From assembly GCA_050303415.1 (NCBI GenBank), contig JBNLBS010000024.1:1-33814 (forward strand): a DNA stretch of 33,814 nt, written 5' to 3'. The notes under the pieces are model-generated. The model saw only the letters and a list, made by a program, of their open reading frames with translations, was not told the origin of the DNA and ran no database searches. Below are positions 22,476 to 31,069 of this stretch, piece after piece. The stretch is from JBNLBS01 sp050303415 (GTDB taxonomy: Bacteria; Pseudomonadota; Gammaproteobacteria; Methylococcales; Methylomonadaceae). Every line of letters starts with the position of its first letter. Within the stretch, counting starts at the first letter, position 1. Both the position numbers and the translations under genes were made by a program.

Positions 22476-23382
22476 GTCAGATAGCCAATGTCTCTTGTCA
22501 ATTATTATCCCCTGTTATAATTATGCTCATTTTCTAGAACGTTCTCTGCTGTCCGTGGTTAAGCAAGCGAATGACCTAATCGAAATTTTGCTGATTGATG
22601 ATGGCTCAACCGATGAAACTGAATCGGTGGTTCAGGCGATTATTCAGCAGTTTCCGGCGTTAGCGATTGATTATGTTTTTCAGGAAAACGCAGGTGCCGC
22701 AGCAGCAAGAAACAAAGGTATCGAGCTGACTCGCGGTGAATATATTCTTTTTCTGGATGCCGATGATGCGTTGGTGGATAATTGTTTAGAAAAACTAATT
22801 CCTGACTTGCAAGCAAACCGGCGTGTGGGCTTGTTGGTGGGCTCTCATATCAGTATTGAACAACATGGTAAGCAGCGGTTAAGAAATCCCGGAATGATCG
22901 GTTCGGATCACGGGTTAAATTTTAAAAACTTCCTGTTCAAGAAAATATCTATTTCCAATGGTGCGGCCGTGATCAATAAAGCGGCGCTTGAAAAAATACG
23001 ATTTGATCACACTATGTTAAATGGGGAGGATATTCCCTTTTTTGCCTTATTGTTGGCTAATTATGATTGTCGGCGTTTGGATTACCCTTTGGCAAAAATA
23101 TATAAGCATCAGGAGAGTCTACGCAGTAAATACGATTATCAGGTTGATCAGCGTGAAGATATTGTCAGTGGCATTTTTGACTCGCCTGCGTTGCCGGAGA
23201 CGTTAAAAAAATATCATCAACCTTATTTGATTTACCGATTGAAGTCAGCATTTAAAAAACAATATCGACAAAAAAACGGCGCTCAGGCCAGGCATTTTTT
23301 TCACCAGGTAATAAGGCTGGATTTTTGGGCAGCTTTAAAGCCAAATTTAGTTTTTAAGTATTTTTTTAGTTATATCAGGTAA
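22468..23382 (+). CDS. Family 2 glycosyltransferase
   Basis: A 304-residue GT-A fold transferase. It opens with LSIIIPCYNYAHFLERSLLSV, then IDDGSTDET (Asp44/Asp45, nucleotide binding), ENAGAAAARNKGIE, and the metal-binding LFLDADD (Asp97-x-Asp99). A later NGEDIPFF motif is the likely acceptor or base region. No transmembrane helix is seen, so it acts at the cytoplasmic membrane face on a nucleotide-sugar donor. The sugar cannot be read from sequence; the neighbours imply LPS core or outer-core assembly. ATG 22468 overlaps the acetyltransferase gene end. WaaG follows after 12 bases. Confidence 0.92.
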   Translation: MIKSDSQCLLSIIIPCYNYAHFLERSLLSVVKQANDLIEILLIDDGSTDETESVVQAIIQQFPALAIDYVFQENAGAAAARNKGIELTRGEYILFLDADDALVDNCLEKLIPDLQANRRVGLLVGSHISIEQHGKQRLRNPGMIGSDHGLNFKNFLFKKISISNGAAVINKAALEKIRFDHTMLNGEDIPFFALLLANYDCRRLDYPLAKIYKHQESLRSKYDYQVDQREDIVSGIFDSPALPETLKKYHQPYLIYRLKSAFKKQYRQKNGAQARHFFHQVIRLDFWAALKPNLVFKYFFSYIR

Positions 23383-23394
23383 CACATCCAGCGT

Positions 23395-24537
23395 ATGCGT
23401 ATAGCGTTTTGTTTATATAAATTTTTTCATTACGGCGGTTTGGCTCGTGATTTTTTAAATATTGCCAATATCTGTGTACAAAGGGGGCATTCGGTCACCG
23501 TCTATGTGATGGAGTGTCATGATGATTTGCCTGAAGAATTTGAAGTTATACATGTGCCGGTCGAACGGGGGCGCAATCATCTTAGGACCAAGCAATTTAT
23601 AGAACAAGTGCAAAAGAATTTAGCGCAGCGATCGTTTGATCTGGTTGTAGGCTTTAATAAAATGCCGGGGCTGGATGTTTATTACGCTGCCGATCCCTGT
23701 TATCAGGAAAAAGCCGTTGGATGGACTCGCTTTTTTTATCGTCTAGGAGGGCGATATAAATATTATTCTTATTGCGAGAAAGCGGTTTTTTCCAAGCGAT
23801 CTAATACGGTGGCGTTAATGATTTCCAAGATGCAAATGGCTTTGTTTACCAAGCATTATCAAACGCCTGAACAACGTATGGTGTTATTACCCCCCGGTAT
23901 TTCCAGGGATCGGATTGCACCGGATAATGCGGAAGATTTTCGTCGAAAATTCAGAGACGCGCAGGGTGTTGCGGAAGATGAATTTGTTTTGCTGATGATC
24001 GGTACTGCCTTTAAAACCAAAGGCCTAGATAGAACTTTAAAGGCAATGGCATTATTACCGGAAGCATTACTGGCAAAAGTTAAGTTATTTGTGGTCGGTG
24101 AAGATGCTTTGGAACCATTTAAAAAAATGACAGCTAAATTAAATTTAGGCAAGCACGTGACTTTTTTTGGTGGACGGGATGATGTGCCGGATTTTTTATT
24201 GGGAGCTGACTTGTTATTACAGCCTTCATATAGAGAAAATACAGGGACGGCAATTATAGAGGCGATTGTGTCTGATTTACCGGTGCTGGCTTCTGATGTG
24301 TGTGGCTATGCTTTTCATATTGAACAGGCACAGGCCGGTAAAGTGATACCCAGCCCATTTAAGATAAAAAAATTTGCCGAATTGATCGAAGAAATGTTGA
24401 CCTCACCGGAACGTGCTCAATGGATAAAGAATGCACATCACTATGCGCGCACTGAAGATTTATACAGCATGCCGGAAAAAGCGGTTGATATTATGCAGCA
24501 AATAGCAAAAAGGAAGGCACTTGCTCAAGTTAAATGA
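23395..24537 (+). CDS. waaG: LPS core glycosyltransferase WaaG (GT4)
   Basis: WaaG adds the first hexose (glucose or a replacement sugar) to heptose II of the inner core at the cytoplasmic membrane face. The 380-residue GT-B protein matches E. coli WaaG closely as I recall it: MRIAFCLYKFFHYGGLARDF at the start, then VVGFNKMPGLDVYYAADPCY, LLPPGI, FVVGEDALEPF, VTFFGGRDDV, LLLQPSYRENTGTAIIEAI and ARTEDLYSMPEKAVDI. The donor-binding Glu residues of the GT4 E-x7-E motif lie in the last glycosyltransferase segment. ATG 23395 has a moderate ribosome site. The end overlaps waaP by 17 bases, the same pairing as in enteric and Pseudomonas core operons. Confidence 0.93.
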   Translation: MRIAFCLYKFFHYGGLARDFLNIANICVQRGHSVTVYVMECHDDLPEEFEVIHVPVERGRNHLRTKQFIEQVQKNLAQRSFDLVVGFNKMPGLDVYYAADPCYQEKAVGWTRFFYRLGGRYKYYSYCEKAVFSKRSNTVALMISKMQMALFTKHYQTPEQRMVLLPPGISRDRIAPDNAEDFRRKFRDAQGVAEDEFVLLMIGTAFKTKGLDRTLKAMALLPEALLAKVKLFVVGEDALEPFKKMTAKLNLGKHVTFFGGRDDVPDFLLGADLLLQPSYRENTGTAIIEAIVSDLPVLASDVCGYAFHIEQAQAGKVIPSPFKIKKFAELIEEMLTSPERAQWIKNAHHYARTEDLYSMPEKAVDIMQQIAKRKALAQVK

Positions 24538-25303
24538 ACAATTTATCAGTCAGTTGCCGGACAAGGTCGATTTTGATTGGTTTATGGCCATAAAAGGCGA
24601 AGCGTATAGGGATCTGGACGGTAGAAAAACCATTCGTTTTCAAGAGCGAGGGCGTTCCTATTTCATCAAGATACATACCGGAGTCGGTTGGCGGGAAATA
24701 TTTAAAAATCTGAGCCAATTCAAGTGGCCGGTTTTGGGGGCTAAAAATGAATATCAGGCAATCCAGGCATTAACTGATCTATCGGTAGATACTATGACGC
24801 TGGTCGCTTATGGTCAGCGAGGCTGGAATCCAGCCAGGCTAGAGTCCTTTGTGATGACTGAGGATTTAGTTAATACTATCAGCCTGGAAGATTATTGTGC
24901 CGACTGGGTTAAAAATAAACCGTCAAGGCGGTTAAAAAATATCCTGATAGATCGTGTCGCTGATATGACAAGAATTATGCATCAGGCCGGTATGAATCAT
25001 CGGGATTTGTATATCTGTCATTTTTTACTGAACAAAGATTGGCCTAAGGCGGAGTTAAAACTGTCAATCATTGATTTGCACCGGGTGCAAAAGCGCAGCA
25101 GGGTGCCAAAGCGTTGGTTGATCAAAGATTTGGCGGCATTATTCTATTCGGCTATGGATATAGGCCTGGGGCCGCGAGACTTTTTTCGCTTTATTCGGCG
25201 CTACAGCCAGCATTCCTTGTCGGCTGAGTTACGTAATAATGCCGGTTTTTGGCGGCAGGTTCAAAAAAAAGCACGGGTTTTATATGCAAATCCAGTAGAA
25301 TAG
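24521..25303 (+). CDS. waaP: LPS heptose I kinase WaaP
   Basis: WaaP phosphorylates heptose I of the inner core, which strengthens the outer membrane through divalent-cation bridging. The 260 residues align throughout with E. coli WaaP as I recall it. They include RFQERGRSYFIKIH (Lys50), ISLEDYCADW, the catalytic loop MNHRDLYICHFLL with Asp162, and IIDLHRVQKRSRVPKRWLIKDLAALFYSAMDIGL. The start is TTG at 24521: it gives MLKLNEQF, matching the family N-terminus, and follows AGGAAGG, although the spacing is short. It overlaps waaG by 17 bases. A possible internal promoter follows before the next gene. Confidence 0.95.
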   Translation: MLKLNEQFISQLPDKVDFDWFMAIKGEAYRDLDGRKTIRFQERGRSYFIKIHTGVGWREIFKNLSQFKWPVLGAKNEYQAIQALTDLSVDTMTLVAYGQRGWNPARLESFVMTEDLVNTISLEDYCADWVKNKPSRRLKNILIDRVADMTRIMHQAGMNHRDLYICHFLLNKDWPKAELKLSIIDLHRVQKRSRVPKRWLIKDLAALFYSAMDIGLGPRDFFRFIRRYSQHSLSAELRNNAGFWRQVQKKARVLYANPVE

Positions 25304-25353
25304 ACAGGTTCGATTATTAACTTTTAGGGATAAAAGGCTTAAACAGAAGAGTC

Positions 25354-25359
25354 TATAAT
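25354..25359 (+). promoter_or_regulatory. Possible internal -10 element before the methyltransferase gene
   Basis: A perfect TATAAT lies 15 bases before the ATG at 25374, in the only gap of more than 50 bases inside the 18-28.6 kb gene run. No good -35 is visible at 16-18 bases. Weak evidence for an internal promoter. Confidence 0.25.
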
Positions 25360-25373
25360 ATTCAGAGGAATTT

Positions 25374-26057
25374 ATGTCAAATAATGAAGAAGTACCAGAA
25401 TTAGAGTTTGCGGAAAAATATGACCAGCAACATGCTGAGCGTTATTTTCACAAGCATGACTCAGGCTTCTGGCGGCAATTATCAACCTGGCGCGATCGTC
25501 AGGTTGCCAGAAAAGCGTTAAAACTGGCCGGCAATCCAAAATCAGTGTTGGATATTCCTTGTGGTACTGGGCGTTTTTGGGGCGTGTTGGCTGAGCAGCC
25601 GGATCGAATTATTCATGTTGCTGATAATAGCCAGGATATGATTAATGCTGGTTTAAAGTTCAGAAAACCGGAAATTGTTAAACGAATAGAATCATCTTTT
25701 CAGGCTTCTGCTTTTGATATTCCCGTTGAAGATAATTTTGTTGAGAATGTTTTTTGTATTCGCTTGATACATCATATGGGGAATCCTGTTGATCGATTGA
25801 AATTGCTGAAAGAATTAAGACGAGTAACTTCATCAACAGTTATTATTTCACTTTGGGTGGATGGCAATTTGCAGGCGTGGAAACGTCAGAAAAAAGAAGC
25901 CAAAAAATATAGACAAGGGCGTTTTCAAAACCGATTTTTAATCCCGAGAAAAACGATAGAAGCTGAATTTGAGCAAAGTGGTTTGGCTGTTGAGCATAAA
26001 GTGGATTTTATTAAGTTTCACTCTATGTGGAGCACTTACGTGTTACGTAAAGTTTAA
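25374..26057 (+). CDS. SAM-dependent methyltransferase in the LPS locus
   Basis: A 227-residue class I methyltransferase. Motif I is SVLDIPCGTGRFWGVLAE (57-74), then HVADNSQDMINAG (motif II-like acidic turn), FDIPVEDNFVENVFCIRLIHHM (motif IV region) and ELRRVTSSTVIISLWVDG. The N-terminus is acidic and short, and there is no membrane segment. It sits between waaP and an InaA-type kinase gene (five bases apart), so a core sugar or phosphate-bearing group is a plausible methyl acceptor; nothing in the sequence fixes it. ATG 25374 has AGAGGA eight bases upstream. Confidence 0.87.
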   Translation: MSNNEEVPELEFAEKYDQQHAERYFHKHDSGFWRQLSTWRDRQVARKALKLAGNPKSVLDIPCGTGRFWGVLAEQPDRIIHVADNSQDMINAGLKFRKPEIVKRIESSFQASAFDIPVEDNFVENVFCIRLIHHMGNPVDRLKLLKELRRVTSSTVIISLWVDGNLQAWKRQKKEAKKYRQGRFQNRFLIPRKTIEAEFEQSGLAVEHKVDFIKFHSMWSTYVLRKV

Positions 26058-26062
26058 AAGTT

Positions 26063-26851
26063 ATGAAAGAGTATATTGGTAAAGGCTGGCAGGAACTGCT
26101 TGAATATAATCAGCTGGCCGACTTTGATGCTATATGGGATTTAAAGGCTGACTGGTTTGAAGAGCCGAATGTCCGGCGTGGAGGCTGGAGCGGCGTCTCC
26201 AGAATCAATTTAAAAAAACCGGATGGTGAAAGTGTCGGGGTCTTTTTAAAAAGACAGGAAAACCATGTTACAAAAACCATTAGCAGCCCAATAAAAGGTA
26301 TACCAACCTTTGAACGGGAATTTAACAATATACAGCGACTGACAGCGCATAAAGTACCAACAGTTGAACCCATTTATTTTGCCAGCCGGAACAAGCACGG
26401 CAAAGGTCAGGCCATTTTGATTACAAAAGAGCTGGCCGGTTATGAACCGCTTGATGCACCGGCCTTTGCCAGAGCAGGTGCAATTATGACGGATAAGAAA
26501 CAGCGCGAAAAAATCATGACTGCAGTAGCCGACGTGATGCGGCGAATGCATGCTGGAAAATATCGCCATAACTGCCTTTATTGCAAGCATATATTTATCC
26601 GTTCGGTAGGCGGCGATTGGGAAGTCAAGCTGATCGATTTGGAAAAATTAAGTAAAAGTGTATCGCAAAGACCGGCGATGATGAGAGATTTATATACCTT
26701 GCCAAGAAGAGTGACTGGATGGCGGCGCGTAGATCGACTGAAATTTTTAAAGCTCTATCTGCAAGAAGAAAAACTATCGGCAAAGGGCAAAAAAATCTGG
26801 CGTGAAATTGATGAGCGCATGCGGGTTAAAGATAAATTAATTAAAGATTAA
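26063..26851 (+). CDS. InaA-type LPS kinase-like protein lacking the catalytic Asp
   Basis: A 262-residue cytoplasmic protein of the Kdo/WaaP kinase superfamily, closest in look to the InaA group: VRRGGWSGVSRINL near residue 38, VFLKRQENH (Lys63), TFEREFNNIQRL and a C-terminal LIDLEKL (Asp192). At the catalytic loop, WaaP-type HRDLYxxHFL is replaced by HNCLYCKHIF, so the usual Asp position is Cys171. I recall the same HxCxYxKH pattern in other InaA proteins, so this is probably a family trait; these may be pseudokinases or use another residue. ATG 26063 lies five bases after the methyltransferase gene and the carbamoyltransferase gene follows nine bases later. A role in core phosphorylation or its regulation is inferred from context. 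Confidence 0.83.
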   Translation: MKEYIGKGWQELLEYNQLADFDAIWDLKADWFEEPNVRRGGWSGVSRINLKKPDGESVGVFLKRQENHVTKTISSPIKGIPTFEREFNNIQRLTAHKVPTVEPIYFASRNKHGKGQAILITKELAGYEPLDAPAFARAGAIMTDKKQREKIMTAVADVMRRMHAGKYRHNCLYCKHIFIRSVGGDWEVKLIDLEKLSKSVSQRPAMMRDLYTLPRRVTGWRRVDRLKFLKLYLQEEKLSAKGKKIWREIDERMRVKDKLIKD

Positions 26852-26860
26852 ATAGATTAT

Positions 26861-28594
26861 ATGATTGTACTAGGTCTATCAGGTGCGGTAAGTCATGACG
26901 CTTCCGCCGCTTTATATATAGATGGTAAGCTGATTGCTGCGGCAGAAGAAGAGCGTTTTTTGCGTGATAAACATGCCAAAGGCAAAATGCCCTATGAGGC
27001 GGTTAAGTTTTGTCTGCAGCAAGCCGGTATCAAACCCGAACAAATTGATATTGTCGCCTTTCCTTATGCTGAAATTGGGTTGAAATCACCGGCCCGGTGG
27101 CATTATGCCAAGCGGCACTGGTATGCCCCTGATCGAGCCTTAACAGCACTGTTCAGTGGTAACCGTCGTTACTGGCGCAACCATAAAAATGTCATGAAGT
27201 TGCTGGATGATCTGGGTATTGGTTCACAGCGGGTCAAATTTCAGGCGGTTGAACACCATCTTGCTCATGCCAGCAGCGCCTATCATTTAAGTGGCTTTAA
27301 GGAAAAAACCGCCATTATCGGTATTGATGGTAAAGGCGAATATGCAACGACCTTTTTTGGTTATGGTGAAAATGGCAAAATTCATAAAATTAAGGAGTTT
27401 TATGATCCCGATTCGCTTGGCGGAATGTATGGTGCATTAACCGAGCTTTTGGGTTTTGAAATGCTTGACGGCGAATTTAAAGTCATGGGGATGGCGCCTT
27501 ATGGTGATCCCAAGCGCTTTGATTTTTCGCGATTAATCGAATGTACCGGTGACGATTTTAAAGTAAATACCCAACTGGTTAATTGCGTTGGTTTAAGGCG
27601 ATATAAAAAAGACGGCAAAGGCTACTTTTTTAGCCAGAAGTTGATTGATTGGCTAGGCCCCATGCGTGACGGCGACGAGATTGATGACCCGTATATTGAT
27701 TATGCGGCCAGTATTCAGGATTTATTAGAAAAAACATCTTTGGCCCTGATTGAGCATTATCTGGGGGATATCATCAGAGAAACCGGCAAAGTCTGTTTTG
27801 CAGGCGGTGTGGCATTAAATGTCAAACTCAACCAGCGCATTATTGCAATGGACGGGGTCAAGGAATTATTCGTTCAACCAGCGGCCAGCGATGCCGGTAC
27901 AGCGATTGGTGCAGCTAGTTATGCCTCGGTAGAAGCGGGCGTTCCGGTAGAAAAATTACAACATGTTTATTTGGGGCCTTCCTATACCACTGAGCAGTGC
28001 ATAGATGCTTGTGAAAAATATGGTCAGAAAGTGCATTGGCAGAAGCTGGATGATGTGGCTGTACAGACGGCTAAAATCTTGGCCGACGGTAATCCTGTTT
28101 CCTGGTTTCAGGGGCGTATGGAGTTTGGTCCAAGAGCTTTGGGTAATCGCAGTATTTTGGGGAGCCCGAGTCACTCGGGTGTGGCCGATAGGATTAATGC
28201 ACAGATTAAATATCGTGAACGCTGGCGTCCTTTTTGCCCCAGTATGTTGGACAGGATTGCACCGGAAATTTTGCAAACCGATCATCCCAGTCCTTATATG
28301 ACCTTTACTTTTGATGTGGCGGAAAATTGGAAAGAGCGTATTCCAGAAGTGGTGCATGAAGATGGTACGGCCAGGGCGCAAATTGTGACCAAAGAGACGA
28401 ATGCCCGTTATTATTCCTTATTGGAAGAAATGGAAAAATTAACCGGAAATGCCGTTGTCTTAAATACTTCGCTTAATCGGCGAGGTGAGCCGATGATTTG
28501 CAGTCCGACTGATGCCTTAAATATGTTTTACGGTTCTGATTTGGAATATTTGGTTATGGAGGATATTTTGGTGACAAAGCCCGATAAAACCTAG
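26861..28594 (+). CDS. NodU/TobZ-family O-carbamoyltransferase
   Basis: A 577-residue enzyme of the NodU/CmcH/TobZ family, which moves a carbamoyl group from carbamoyl phosphate (through carbamoyl-AMP) to a hydroxyl. The N-terminal Kae1-like domain has LGLSGAVSHDASAALY, EEERF and VEHHLAHASSAY (His132, His133, His136, metal site), plus IGIDGKGE. The later part has CFAGGVALNVKLNQRI, PAASDAGTAIGAA, the YrdC-like/C-terminal GRMEFGPRALGNRSIL, RPFCPSML and VLNTSLNRRGEPM. P. aeruginosa carries such an enzyme (WapO) in its core locus, where it carbamoylates heptose II; by position the same job is likely here. ATG 26861 is nine bases after the kinase-like gene. A hairpin with T-rich tail separates it from msbA. 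Confidence 0.9.
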   Translation: MIVLGLSGAVSHDASAALYIDGKLIAAAEEERFLRDKHAKGKMPYEAVKFCLQQAGIKPEQIDIVAFPYAEIGLKSPARWHYAKRHWYAPDRALTALFSGNRRYWRNHKNVMKLLDDLGIGSQRVKFQAVEHHLAHASSAYHLSGFKEKTAIIGIDGKGEYATTFFGYGENGKIHKIKEFYDPDSLGGMYGALTELLGFEMLDGEFKVMGMAPYGDPKRFDFSRLIECTGDDFKVNTQLVNCVGLRRYKKDGKGYFFSQKLIDWLGPMRDGDEIDDPYIDYAASIQDLLEKTSLALIEHYLGDIIRETGKVCFAGGVALNVKLNQRIIAMDGVKELFVQPAASDAGTAIGAASYASVEAGVPVEKLQHVYLGPSYTTEQCIDACEKYGQKVHWQKLDDVAVQTAKILADGNPVSWFQGRMEFGPRALGNRSILGSPSHSGVADRINAQIKYRERWRPFCPSMLDRIAPEILQTDHPSPYMTFTFDVAENWKERIPEVVHEDGTARAQIVTKETNARYYSLLEEMEKLTGNAVVLNTSLNRRGEPMICSPTDALNMFYGSDLEYLVMEDILVTKPDKT

Positions 28595-28637
28595 TGTTTA
28601 ATTTATTTCAGAAAATTATTAACTAAAAGTAACAATT

Positions 28638-28675
28638 AAGGGGTGGGTTATTGTTAGCCTCACCCCTTACTTTTA
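28638..28675 (+). terminator. Hairpin between the carbamoyltransferase gene and msbA
   Basis: AAGGGGTG (28638-28645) pairs perfectly with CACCCCTT (28661-28668), with two further G-C pairs inside the loop side, followed by ACTTTTAT. AAAAGT upstream can pair with the ACTTTT tail, giving a symmetric, possibly two-way structure. It probably lowers or stops read-through into msbA, whose ATG is 18 bases downstream. Confidence 0.6.
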
Positions 28676-28685
28676 TATTGAGATT

Positions 28686-30452
28686 ATGAAAAAAAAACAA
28701 ACCAAAAAAAGTGGTTTAGGCGTATATAAGCGTTTGCTACGCTATGTTTGGCCTTATAAAGGTTGGTTTATTATTAGTACCCTGGCATACATGATTGCAT
28801 CAGCGACACAGCCGTTATTTGCAGAAATGTTAAAACAGGTTGTTGATACGTTGCAATCGTCTGAAAGGAAAGATGCCATCTATTTGCCGCTTTATTTTAG
28901 TGGTCTAATTATGGTTAGAAGTTTAGCGGTTTTTGTTGGGGCTTATTTCGTTTCTCGTGTTTCAGCCTTTGTTGTATATGATTTACAGAGGCAAATCTTT
29001 AATCATTACACTAAATTACCCATTTCATATTTTGATACAAATAATAGCGGCTTATTGATTTCAAGGGTAACTAATAATGTGCAGCAGGTGACGGGGGCTT
29101 CAACTGATGCAGTGCGCACTATTATCAGAGAAGGTATGACAGCAATTGCACTGTTGGGGTATCTTTTTTATATTAACTGGAAACTTTCTTTAGTTTTTTT
29201 AGCGATTTCACCAGCTATCATTTTTCTCGTGACAGTTGTCGGGAGGCGTCTTAGAAAACTTAGTAAAAGGATTCTAACATCTCTTGGGGACTTAACGCAG
29301 ATTGTGTCAGAGATTGTGTCAGGAAGTCGGATCGTTCGTAGTTACGGGGGCGAGGACTATGAGCGTACGCGCTTTAATAAAGAAAGTAATTATTTCCGTA
29401 ATCAGGCAATGAAGGTGGCTGTAACCTCATCATTGCAGAATCCTGCGATGCAAATGATTGTCGCTTGTGCTTTATCTGGATTGATGTATATGGCTCTAAT
29501 TTTCATGGAAGATGCATCAGCTGGGGAGTTTGTGGCTTTTTTAACAGCAGCATTTATGTTACCTCGGGCGATAAAATTTATCAGTGGTGCAAATTCAACG
29601 ATACAAAAAGGGATTGCGGCTGCGGAGTCTTTATTTGAAGTGCTGGATATTGAGACTGAAAAAGATCACGGTTCAATTGAAATTGATAAATGTAAAGGTG
29701 AGATTGCTTTTAAACAGCTTACTTTTTCCTATGCAGGGGCAGATAAACCGGCTGTAAGAGATATTGATTTTGAAATCCATGCCGGGCAAACGGTGGCCTT
29801 GGTTGGTGCCTCGGGTAGTGGGAAAAGTACCCTGACTAATTTGCTGATTCGGTTTTATGATCATGACCAGGGGCAAATTACCATCGATGGCATTGATGTT
29901 AATGAGTTGAAATTAGAGTGCCTGCGTAAACAGATAGCATTAGTGACACAAAACATCACCTTATTTGATGATAGTGTGCGAATGAATATCGCCTATGGCG
30001 AAAAAGAAGTGGATGAACAGCGTCTAAGGCAGGCGGCAGAAGATGCCTATGCCATGGAATTTATTGACCAGCTCGACCAGGGTATGGATACAAGAATTGG
30101 TGAACATGGCGTTAAATTGTCAGGTGGTCAACGGCAGCGTATTGCTATAGCGCGGGCAATCTATAAAAACGCACCGATTTTAGTATTGGATGAGGCCACT
30201 TCGGCTCTGGACACGCGTTCCGAACGTTATATTCAATCGGCACTGGAAAAAGTAATGCAAAATCGAACCACATTGGTCATTGCGCATCGCTTGTCAACGA
30301 TTGAAAGTGCGGATGTTATTTTAGTGATGCACCAGGGGCGTATTATCGAACGAGGCAATCACCAGGAATTGATTGCTAACAATGGCGAGTACGCTAAATT
30401 ACAGCAAATGCAATTTACAGAATCTGCGGCAACTAATGAAGAAAACATTTAA
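28686..30452 (+). CDS. msbA: Lipid A export ABC transporter MsbA
   Basis: MsbA is the homodimeric inner-membrane ABC flippase that moves core-lipid A to the periplasmic leaflet. This 588-residue half-transporter has a six-helix membrane domain (about 25-310) and a nucleotide-binding domain with Walker A GASGSGKST (374-382), Q-loop ALVTQNITLFDD, signature LSGGQRQRIAIARAI (478 onward), Walker B ILVLDEATSALD (Asp502, Glu503) and a His switch in IAHRLST. The LPS context makes MsbA far more likely than a multidrug exporter of the same fold. ATG 28686 has a weak ribosome site (TTGAGATT). It heads the heptose biosynthesis genes. Confidence 0.93.
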   Translation: MKKKQTKKSGLGVYKRLLRYVWPYKGWFIISTLAYMIASATQPLFAEMLKQVVDTLQSSERKDAIYLPLYFSGLIMVRSLAVFVGAYFVSRVSAFVVYDLQRQIFNHYTKLPISYFDTNNSGLLISRVTNNVQQVTGASTDAVRTIIREGMTAIALLGYLFYINWKLSLVFLAISPAIIFLVTVVGRRLRKLSKRILTSLGDLTQIVSEIVSGSRIVRSYGGEDYERTRFNKESNYFRNQAMKVAVTSSLQNPAMQMIVACALSGLMYMALIFMEDASAGEFVAFLTAAFMLPRAIKFISGANSTIQKGIAAAESLFEVLDIETEKDHGSIEIDKCKGEIAFKQLTFSYAGADKPAVRDIDFEIHAGQTVALVGASGSGKSTLTNLLIRFYDHDQGQITIDGIDVNELKLECLRKQIALVTQNITLFDDSVRMNIAYGEKEVDEQRLRQAAEDAYAMEFIDQLDQGMDTRIGEHGVKLSGGQRQRIAIARAIYKNAPILVLDEATSALDTRSERYIQSALEKVMQNRTTLVIAHRLSTIESADVILVMHQGRIIERGNHQELIANNGEYAKLQQMQFTESAATNEENI

Positions 30453-30511
30453 AGTGTATAGTTTAGTCGTGGCTGATATTGCAAGTCATCGATTATCCGG
30501 GGAAAGTAATT

Positions 30512-31069
30512 TTGAATACATTTATTGCTGAGCTTGAAGAGCATAATGCCATGACTAAACGTCTGGCAACTTGTACCGATATCATTGAATCGGCAGCTGA
30601 TTTATTGATAAAAACATTAAATCATGGCGGCAAGGTTTTATTATGCGGAAACGGCGGTAGTGCGGCCGACAGTCAGCATATTGCTGCTGAATTGGTTGTC
30701 AGGTATCAGAAAAAGCGTAAGGCTTTGGCTGGTATTGCATTAACGACGGATAGTTCAATTTTAACCGCGCATACTAATGATTATGAGTTTGATACGGTTT
30801 TTTCCAGGCAGGTTGAGGCGATTGCCAATCCGGGTGATTGTTTAATTGCCATATCAACTTCAGGACAGAGTAAAAATATATTAAAAGCAGTAGAAGCGGC
30901 AAATGCTAAAGGTTTAAGCAGTATTGCGATGACCGGTGAAAACCCCAGAGATTTGGCTGAACTGGCAACGATAACAATTGCTGTTCCGTCGGTTGTAACT
31001 GCGAGAATACAAGAAGCGCATATTTTGATTGCACACTGGTGGTGTCTTGCAATTGAGGAGGCTTGTTAA
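30512..31069 (+). CDS. gmhA: Phosphoheptose isomerase
   Basis: GmhA converts sedoheptulose-7-phosphate to D-glycero-D-manno-heptose-7-phosphate, the first step of ADP-heptose synthesis. The 185-residue SIS-domain protein has VLLCGNGGSAADSQHIAAEL (with the active-site His56 and Glu60), AIALTTDSSILTAHTNDY, AISTSGQSKNILKAV and a C-terminal TARIQEAHILIAHWW with catalytic Glu/His. I chose TTG 30512 because GGGGAAAG lies six bases before it and the family N-terminus aligns there. An upstream TTG at 30479 would add 11 residues and lacks a ribosome site. The stop overlaps the hldE start by one base (TAATG). Confidence 0.95.
   Translation: MNTFIAELEEHNAMTKRLATCTDIIESAADLLIKTLNHGGKVLLCGNGGSAADSQHIAAELVVRYQKKRKALAGIALTTDSSILTAHTNDYEFDTVFSRQVEAIANPGDCLIAISTSGQSKNILKAVEAANAKGLSSIAMTGENPRDLAELATITIAVPSVVTARIQEAHILIAHWWCLAIEEAC

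Noticed and set aside
28686..30452. Multidrug ABC exporter instead of MsbA
   Set aside because: The fold cannot separate them, but position before gmhA-hldE-hldD and within an LPS locus makes MsbA far more likely.
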